Of a stretch of DNA of 64,000 nucleotides, positions 58,451-64,000 are shown one piece after another. The stretch's first letter is position 1, and every line of letters starts with the position of its first letter. Both the position numbers and the translations under genes were made by a program. The stretch is from contig NC_063449.1 in NCBI RefSeq assembly GCF_020379485.1, positions 34,531,473-34,595,472 of the forward strand, written 5' to 3'. This DNA comes from Brassica napus (Eukaryota; Streptophyta; Magnoliopsida; Brassicales; Brassicaceae). A model generated the notes under the pieces. The model was not told the origin of the DNA and ran no database searches. It was given only the letters and a program-made list of their open reading frames with translations.

Positions 58451-59339
58451 TTATATGATCAGATGGATGTTGCTGAAGTTAAATCACGGGATTACCCTCC
58501 AAGACTTTACCCTGAAGGGTTTTCTAACCTGGAAAAGAAAGATATTAATCACAATTTCCGTCTAGGAACTTTCCCCCACATTAGAGAAACAATTGGACTT
58601 GATGTGTGGGAAGAACTGGTGAACTCTCCCATTGGAGTAGTTGCTAGGTTAGCTGGACGCGAAAGCGTATGGTCTGGTAGGACCGTACACTATCTACTAC
58701 GTAGACAGCTGCGAGTACATAAGAAGGAGATATGGTGTCTCGTGGTTGATGAGGCTATCAGGTTTAGCTTGCTCGAGTTTGGTGAGATCACTGGGTTAAA
58801 CACATGTCCATTGCCAACAGAAAGGTTTGAACCTGATCAATACAAAGAGTTTTGGGAAGAGTTGAAGGTGCCGCTTGGGATAGGACCCAAGTTAGATGAA
58901 CTGAAGGAAGCATTAGCGTTCTGTCCGCTTTGGAGTTTTGAAAAGCGTAAGTGGTTAGGGCTGCTACTTCTTCAAGCCATGGGAGTCTATTGTTTGCATC
59001 ACAATTCAAGGATACCTTTTGAAAGTGCAATAAGGGTATTCGATGATGAAGCCATGGGGTCGTATCCATGGGGTCGGACTCCATACAAAGTTTTCATTGA
59101 CTCTATTAAAACATTGGCTCCAGAAGGAGGGTCATACACAATAAGCGGCATGACCGTCGCATTATTGATTTGGGTGTATGAATCCGTCGCCTGCTTCGGT
59201 GAGAATTTTGGGAGGATGGTGAATAATGAAGACGTTCCGCTTTTGCGATGGGGTGGAAAGCGTACATGTGCATGTTTTGATAACTTTTTGGCTGCCGAAA
59301 TCAAAGAGCATGGCGAGGTAAGGTTTAACGCTGAGTTTT

Positions 59340-59405
59340 TAGTTTTTTTTATGGCTGATTTATTATATTTGATGGCTGATTTATTATTTTGATGGCTGAG
59401 TTATG
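59340..59405 (+). repeat. GGCTGA(G/T)TTAT motif array B (intron)
   Basis: Three units, ATGGCTGATTTATTATATTTG, ATGGCTGATTTATTATTTTG and ATGGCTGAGTTATG, inside the first intron of the DUF1985/Ulp1 gene. Confidence 0.85.
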
Positions 59406-61059
59406 TGTTATAACCTGGTGTTGCATGTGCGTGTGAGGAGAATGGTTTTGAAGGACTCAATTGAAGAGATGTTTCCTAAATGGCTGGGTGAACCTGACGA
59501 CCCACAACTCGTTAGCTTGATAACATACATACATGCATGTAGATTTGTGAAAGGTTTTTGGGAAGTGCATGGGAATACGCAGGGTAATGCGCAGGGGAAG
59601 GGGAATGAGAAGAAGAATAAAATGAAGGGTGGAGTTTCTTCAGAAGCCGAGCCACCCACTAAGAAGCAGAAGAAAGTCAAGACACAGAATGAGTCTGAAG
59701 TTGCTGCAGCGGGAAAGGGTTCTAGCGAGAAGGAAGGTAGCAAAGATTTGGAGTTGGAGAACAAAGCGACTCTGAGGACCATTGTGAGTATTCAGGATAA
59801 TATTTCCAGGAAATTTGAGCAGTTTAACTCACGGTTGGAAGCTTACGAGTTAGACCGGAACAGACCATTGATGGACCAAAAGACCATTGATGACAGCGTG
59901 AAAGCTTTAGTGGAGGAGCGTCTGAAAGTTATGGGAGTTAGGAAAATTCCCGAAAACAATGATAACACCTCTCCACCATCAGTAGATAAATCTTTAACGT
60001 TGGCATCACCGCGGGTTCAAACGAAGCAGAAATCTGTCAATAGTCCAGCGTTAGCTGTGACTCCTGGTAAGGTTTTTGGAAAAAAAAAAGAATTTAGCTA
60101 AGGAGCTTGATAAGGAATCAGGGGTGAAAAGGATTTTGGTTGAGGAGTTTGGTAGTGTCGCTAAAGCTACTGATCTTGATAGTCAACATGTTGATTTTGT
60201 ATTAGTTTCTCCTTCAAAAGCTACTAAGGATAATAAGGTTCCAGCCTATGGACGCGGCTGCAAGGGCAACCGTATTGTTAAGGGTGAGGAAGCCGATGAG
60301 AAGAAAAAGCAGCGTAGGCAGATGCTGCGCATAAAAGGAAGGAGATGGCTGAGGCTAAGAAAAAAGCGGCTAAGGCTAAGAAAAAAGATGCAGGGGCTAA
60401 GAAAAAAGAGGCTGAAGCTAAGAAAAAAAGGCTGATGGTAAGAAGAAAAAAGAGGCTGAAGCGATGAAAAAAGAGGCTGAGGGTAAAAAGAAACAAGACG
60501 CTGAGGGTAAGAAAAAAGAGGCTGAGTTAAAGAAGAAACAAGAGGCTGAGCTAAAGAAGCGAAAACATGCTGAGTCAAAGAACAAAGAGGTGACTCCATC
60601 TGGAGAGGACAGTGTATTTGCTGATGTGACTGACGAAATTGTGGGGGGAGAGAACGAATTCGCGCCGGAGTCTGACGTCTTTGGATCTGAACTGGTTAGA
60701 TCTGCCATAATTAAGGAATATCGGGAGAAAAGTGTTCAGTTAACTCCAAAAGGGTTTTCAAAGGCGGCAGTTTCTCCACCAGCAGTTTTTCCGTACGTAG
60801 GTGAGAATGTAACGACGTGCATGAAGAAAAATGTTACTCCTTCATCAGTAATATATGACCCTCTAGCACCTGTTGATCCGGTGCTACTCGAAAAACTGAT
60901 GCAACACATTAAGGGAATTCCACCCAAACTACCAGCACCAGCATATAAACCAGCAGTCCTCTCCGCTGATCATGAGGGTGATTTCTACAGCATACTCATT
61001 CATGAAAGACTGTAACCGGAAAAGGAATATGGATGGATGTTTGATAATGTAAGTCTTTA

Positions 61060-61212
61060 GTGCGGCTGAGTTATATATTAATTTTATTATATTTCGGCTG
61101 AGTTATATATTTGATTACGGCTGACTTACAGATTCTTTTAGTACGGCTGAGTTATATATTATATTACGGCTGACTTACATATTCTTTTATTATATCACGG
61201 CTGACTTGTTAA
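61060..61212 (+). repeat. CGGCTGA(G/C)TTA(T/C)AT motif array C (intron)
   Basis: Six units, e.g. GCGGCTGAGTTATATATT, CGGCTGACTTACAGATT and CGGCTGACTTACATATT, spaced by short AT stretches, inside an intron of the same gene. Confidence 0.85.
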
Positions 61213-61969
61213 TATTATTTGTGTAGCATGTCGTTGCGTATTTGAACGTCCTCATTAAAAGGTCCATGTGAAATCCCACTCCATTCTGGTCCAAGCAGAT
61301 TGCCTTCATTGACGTTTGGTGGTAAAGTTTTTTGATTCACGATTTCACTCAGTTCAAGATAAAACCTAGTATGTTCAATTTCAAAGGCAATGGTTATGAA
61401 GATATGTTAAAGGGTAAGCTTCCCGAACACTGTCCAACAAACTTGAAATGGTATGAAGATGTGGATCACTTGTACGAATGTCTTCAAACCGACAGAAATT
61501 ACTGGGTTGTGTATCATGTGGATCTGAAGAAGGGGAAGATTGATTGCTACGCTCCAATCTTTGGAGAGGCAACACCCGAAAGTGAGCAGAGAATTCTAAA
61601 TTCATTTAAACCGCTGACGCACATGATTCTGTATATGTTGAGTGATCATATTCCTACCAATATCCGAGCCCCTAGTAAGAAGAAGTTCTCATTCAAAAGG
61701 AGGAGCAAAAGGTACACTCCACAAAACACCCAGATTGGCGATTGTGGGGTGTATTCGTTGAAGTTTGTGGAGTGTCTAGCGCTTGGTGAAACGTTTGATG
61801 GGATAAACGATAATTCAAGGTTTACGGATGAAGATGCCAGCAGAGATCCTCGATGAAGAAGGAAATTCTGTGATGAGCAGTTGGCTGGCTAATTGAACTT
61901 GTGTTTGTTATTTTGTACTTGACTTATGTTGTTGTTTTGTACTCGACTTATGTTATTTTGTACTTTATT

Positions 61970-62130
61970 AAGTATTTGACTCAGTCTTATCGTTTTTATA
62001 ACCCAGCCGTGTCGTATATGTGTAACTCAACCTTACCCCAAACATACCCTAGAATCGTAAAATGTTTATATAACTCAGTCGTATCGATTAGTATAAATCA
62101 GCCGTTACAATATTATAACTCAGCCATACC
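61970..62130 (-). repeat. GGCTGAGTTAT motif array D (reverse)
   Basis: The complement TATAACTCAGCC and variants occur about six times (61997, 62024, 62071, 62096, 62119 and neighbours), downstream of the Ulp1-like gene. Confidence 0.8.
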
Positions 62131-62697
62131 TCAAACATACCCTAGAATCAAAAAAAAAAAAATGTTTATACTTTAAAATGTTAAATTGAAACTCCAATTA
62201 TAAATTTGAAGTGAATATATAATCAACTGAATGTGTTTTCTTTATTGAATTTACGAGTTTAGAATCAATCATGATCTTGAGGTATATGTTATCTTACAAT
62301 TACTCATAAACTTAACTGATATATATAAGGTGTGAGCATAATTCAAAACTCATAAACTATTATTGTGTTATTTATTATGAATTTTTGTTTCTATAATATT
62401 TCTTGCACCATAAATCCAAATTTCAAACCTAAAAACCCAAAAAAGCAAACCTAAACCCTAAATAAGCAACCCTAAACCCTAAACCCCATTTACTAAGTCA
62501 GTCGTAAATTTTAAAGTAACTTAACCGTAAAGTGTAACTTAATCTTGACGTTTGGCGGGAAAAAGATAATTGATTCTTGGGAAATTTTAACTCGAGACGT
62601 TTGATGTTCTGTACCTCTCTATATATTGTCTCCTCTCTTACACCTTTCTCTCTCTAGATAAAACCTAAACAATATCTCTCTATCCCCATCAAAAGTT

Positions 62698-63260
62698 ATG
62701 CCGATTCTTTCTGGTTATTCAACGATGTTAGAGAACAGTGTCAATGCGATACTAAGCTCTGCAAATCGTGAAAACCTTCCTCTTCTATACCCTGGTCCGG
62801 GAGAATTGCTTGACACAACCAGTACTATATGGTTCAAATTTTTAAGTCATCTCTCCCTCGTCATCCCGTTGATTCTTGCAGAAGGATGTGTTCATGATTG
62901 ACCGACATACCGCGCCATTCCCGATCATTTTAAGGAACGCTGGTTTCTTCAACTCACTGTAAGAACTGTTTGTCCAGTTAAAATGACAACATAGCGTCGC
63001 TGAGTTATTTTTATTTTGTGTTCTCAACAATTTTGTAATCTTTTTTGTTGTATCGCAAAAATACGTGGGATCGAAGGCATAATTTGACACTTTGGACACA
63101 TTTTAATCTTGTGGCCAGAACGCTATTTCATTGCCAGATGCACCATTTGAAGAGAACTTGGGCAAACGAAGGCGACAAGCCTCTGTGGATGTTAACAAGA
63201 GTTTGGTGTGATCTCGTCCACATGTTTGAAGAGTTTGGTCCTTACAATTTTGGTTTCTGA
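62698..63260 (+). pseudogene. transposon-like gene, weakly similar to plant transposase_24 proteins, broken
   Basis: The frame from the ATG at 62698 (MPILSGYSTMLENSVNAIL, LPLLYPGPGELLDTT) is stopped by a TGA near 62899. In the same frame the text goes on with PTYRAIPDHFKERWFLQLT up to a GTAAGA donor near 62959. After an intron carrying the GCTGAGTTATTTTT motif (62998), a second block reads KNTWDRRHNLTLWTHF and LKRTWANEGDKPLWML to 63260. No AG acceptor is visible before the second block. The 'ERW' and 'K..W' pattern recalls plant transposase_24/Ptta-type proteins, but I am not sure. Confidence 0.5.
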
Positions 63261-63349
63261 AAGTGATGCCTTGTCTGTATTTTGATTCTGATAATTTCGG
63301 TTCTTGAATGTAAACATGTCGAATTCAAATTTCTTTTATATTAAGTACT

Positions 63350-63545
63350 ATAACTCAGCCATAATGTGAATATAATTCAGCCGTATCTGTTAAAATAACT
63401 CAGCCAGAACGTATAAGGTAACTCAGCTGTGAATGTTAATTAAACATAAACCCAGCCATAAGTGACCGAAACTCAGCCGTTATTAAACTAATGATAATTC
63501 ATCCATAGTAAAACATAGCCAAAACCCAACTGTGAATGTTAATAT
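63350..63545 (-). repeat. GGCTGAGTTAT motif array E (reverse)
   Basis: About eight units of TATAACTCAGCC(A/G)TA with decay (63351, 63375, 63395, 63418, 63449, 63470 and weaker ones). Confidence 0.85.
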
Positions 63546-63836
63546 AATACATTTCTAATGGGACGTTTCCGCTTGCTTGATTGGACTGAGTTGTCGATTA
63601 ATTATGGTGTGTGTGGAAAATTCGGCTCAAACATAATATCAAAGCTAATTATTAAGAGTTTGAAATACACGGCTGCCACACATGTGTCGAGGGATTTACA
63701 ATATCGAGACATTTAAATATTATTATATTAAATAAAAAGAAAATAAGTAAACGACGTCGTTTCATCATGTCGTCTTCTTACTCACCCTAATTCCATTTAA
63801 TTCCATTTTGAATCTGAAATTGTTTTGAGAATCAAA

Positions 63837-64000
63837 ATGTCTTCTTCATCCTGCGTTTCAAGAAATTCTTACAGACGACGTTTGAATGCGGAAAGAGGAA
63901 CGCCGAAACAATGTTGGTGTGGTGAACCATGTTACATTTCTACATCTGGAACCGCTACAATAGGCCTGGCATTTTACCCGGACCCGAAGACCCGACCCGG
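63837..64000 (+). CDS. GRF-zinc-finger-like small protein, partial at the window edge
   Basis: MSSSSCVSRNSYRRR is followed by the CWCGEPC motif that opens GRF-type zinc fingers in a common Brassicaceae protein family, often near transposons. After about residue 38 homology seems to give way to GLAFYPDPKTRP, coded by a CCCGGACCCGAAGACCCGA-type repeat, so the gene may be interrupted or have an exon end there. Only the start is in the window. Confidence 0.5.
   Translation, partial: MSSSSCVSRNSYRRRLNAERGTPKQCWCGEPCYISTSGTATIGLAFYPDPKTRP

Larger units (their letters stand above)
58463..61856 (+). pseudogene. DUF1985/Ulp1-protease-like transposon gene (Kaonashi-type MULE), degenerate
   Basis: Exon 1 (58463-59317) codes for 285 residues of the plant DUF1985 type (GLDVWEELVNSPIGVVARL, LEFGEITGLNTCPLP, RIPFESAIRVF). 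It continues near 59433 (RRMVLKDSIEEMFPKWLGEP) into a long Lys/Glu-rich middle with A-E-x-K-K-K repeats (60300-60590), then near 61332-61856 a C48 cysteine-protease (Ulp1) domain with YWVVYHVDL and GDCGVYSLKFVECLALG. Such genes ride on Mutator-like elements in Brassicaceae. Damage: no AG acceptor where exon 2 should begin (59433), frame slips in A runs near 60080 and 60427, stops near 61013 and 61275. The usual catalytic His (HWV) is Tyr (YWV), so protease activity is unlikely even if expressed. Confidence 0.8.

Noticed and set aside
60246..60708. Minus-strand frames made of Phe, Leu and Ser
   Set aside because: Antisense of the Lys-rich repeat tract.

Overview
The window is plant nuclear DNA, almost certainly from a Brassicaceae species close to Brassica or Raphanus. 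It is AT-rich, its genes are split by GT-AG introns, and it is crowded with plant mobile elements: chromodomain Ty3/gypsy, Ty1/copia, LINE, tRNA-related SINEs, Helitrons, hAT and TTA-type MITEs, and a Mutator-like region with a DUF1985/Ulp1 gene. From memory, the gene content resembles Arabidopsis At1g73230 to At1g73320: a SET-unrelated METTL21-type methyltransferase, the SCPL2-6 serine carboxypeptidase-like cluster, a Kunitz inhibitor and the BTF3/NAC-beta gene, in matching order. That synteny needs a database check.

Left part (1-8.9 kb): a possible minus-strand gene start at the edge; a 209-aa conserved acidic/basic protein gene (1380-2700) whose fourth intron looks like a minor-spliceosome AT-AC intron; a decayed LINE 3' end; a five-exon METTL21-type protein methyltransferase gene (4789-6153); and the first SCPL gene (6472-8861, open).

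Middle (8.9-38.4 kb): an SCPL tandem array in every stage of decay. Two copies have open frames (6472-8861 and 12654-15532). One is a pseudogene with three stops and a LINE in an intron (29249-32462). One is broken by small indels (32832-35304). One lacks exon 1 (35643-37822). Two are terminal scraps (about 26560-27002 and 38318-38396). The array is split by a gypsy element (16066-25928) that itself contains a nearly pristine copia element (19689-24311), and by Helitrons.

Right-middle (38.4-49.8 kb): two tandem Kunitz-type inhibitor genes (41102-41710, 42695-43300) duplicated with their promoters, the first with a Helitron carrying an internal repeat just upstream; the BTF3/NAC-beta gene (CDS 45552-46372) with a hAT-type MITE in its 5'-UTR intron; and an RPA70-like pseudogene followed by a Helitron 3' end at 49777.

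Right part (49.8-64 kb): SINEs, a TTA-type MITE, a minus-strand multi-exon gene relic, a truncated F-box gene, and a region (about 58.1-63.6 kb) holding a degenerate DUF1985-Ulp1 gene and a second transposon-like gene. All non-coding gaps of this region are filled with a short degenerate motif, GGCTGAGTTAT, in direct orientation on the left and mostly in reverse orientation on the right. This motif system is the least explained thing in the window. A GRF-zinc-finger-like gene starts at the right edge.

All coordinates of splice sites were read by eye and checked for reading-frame consistency; no alignment or database search was run.
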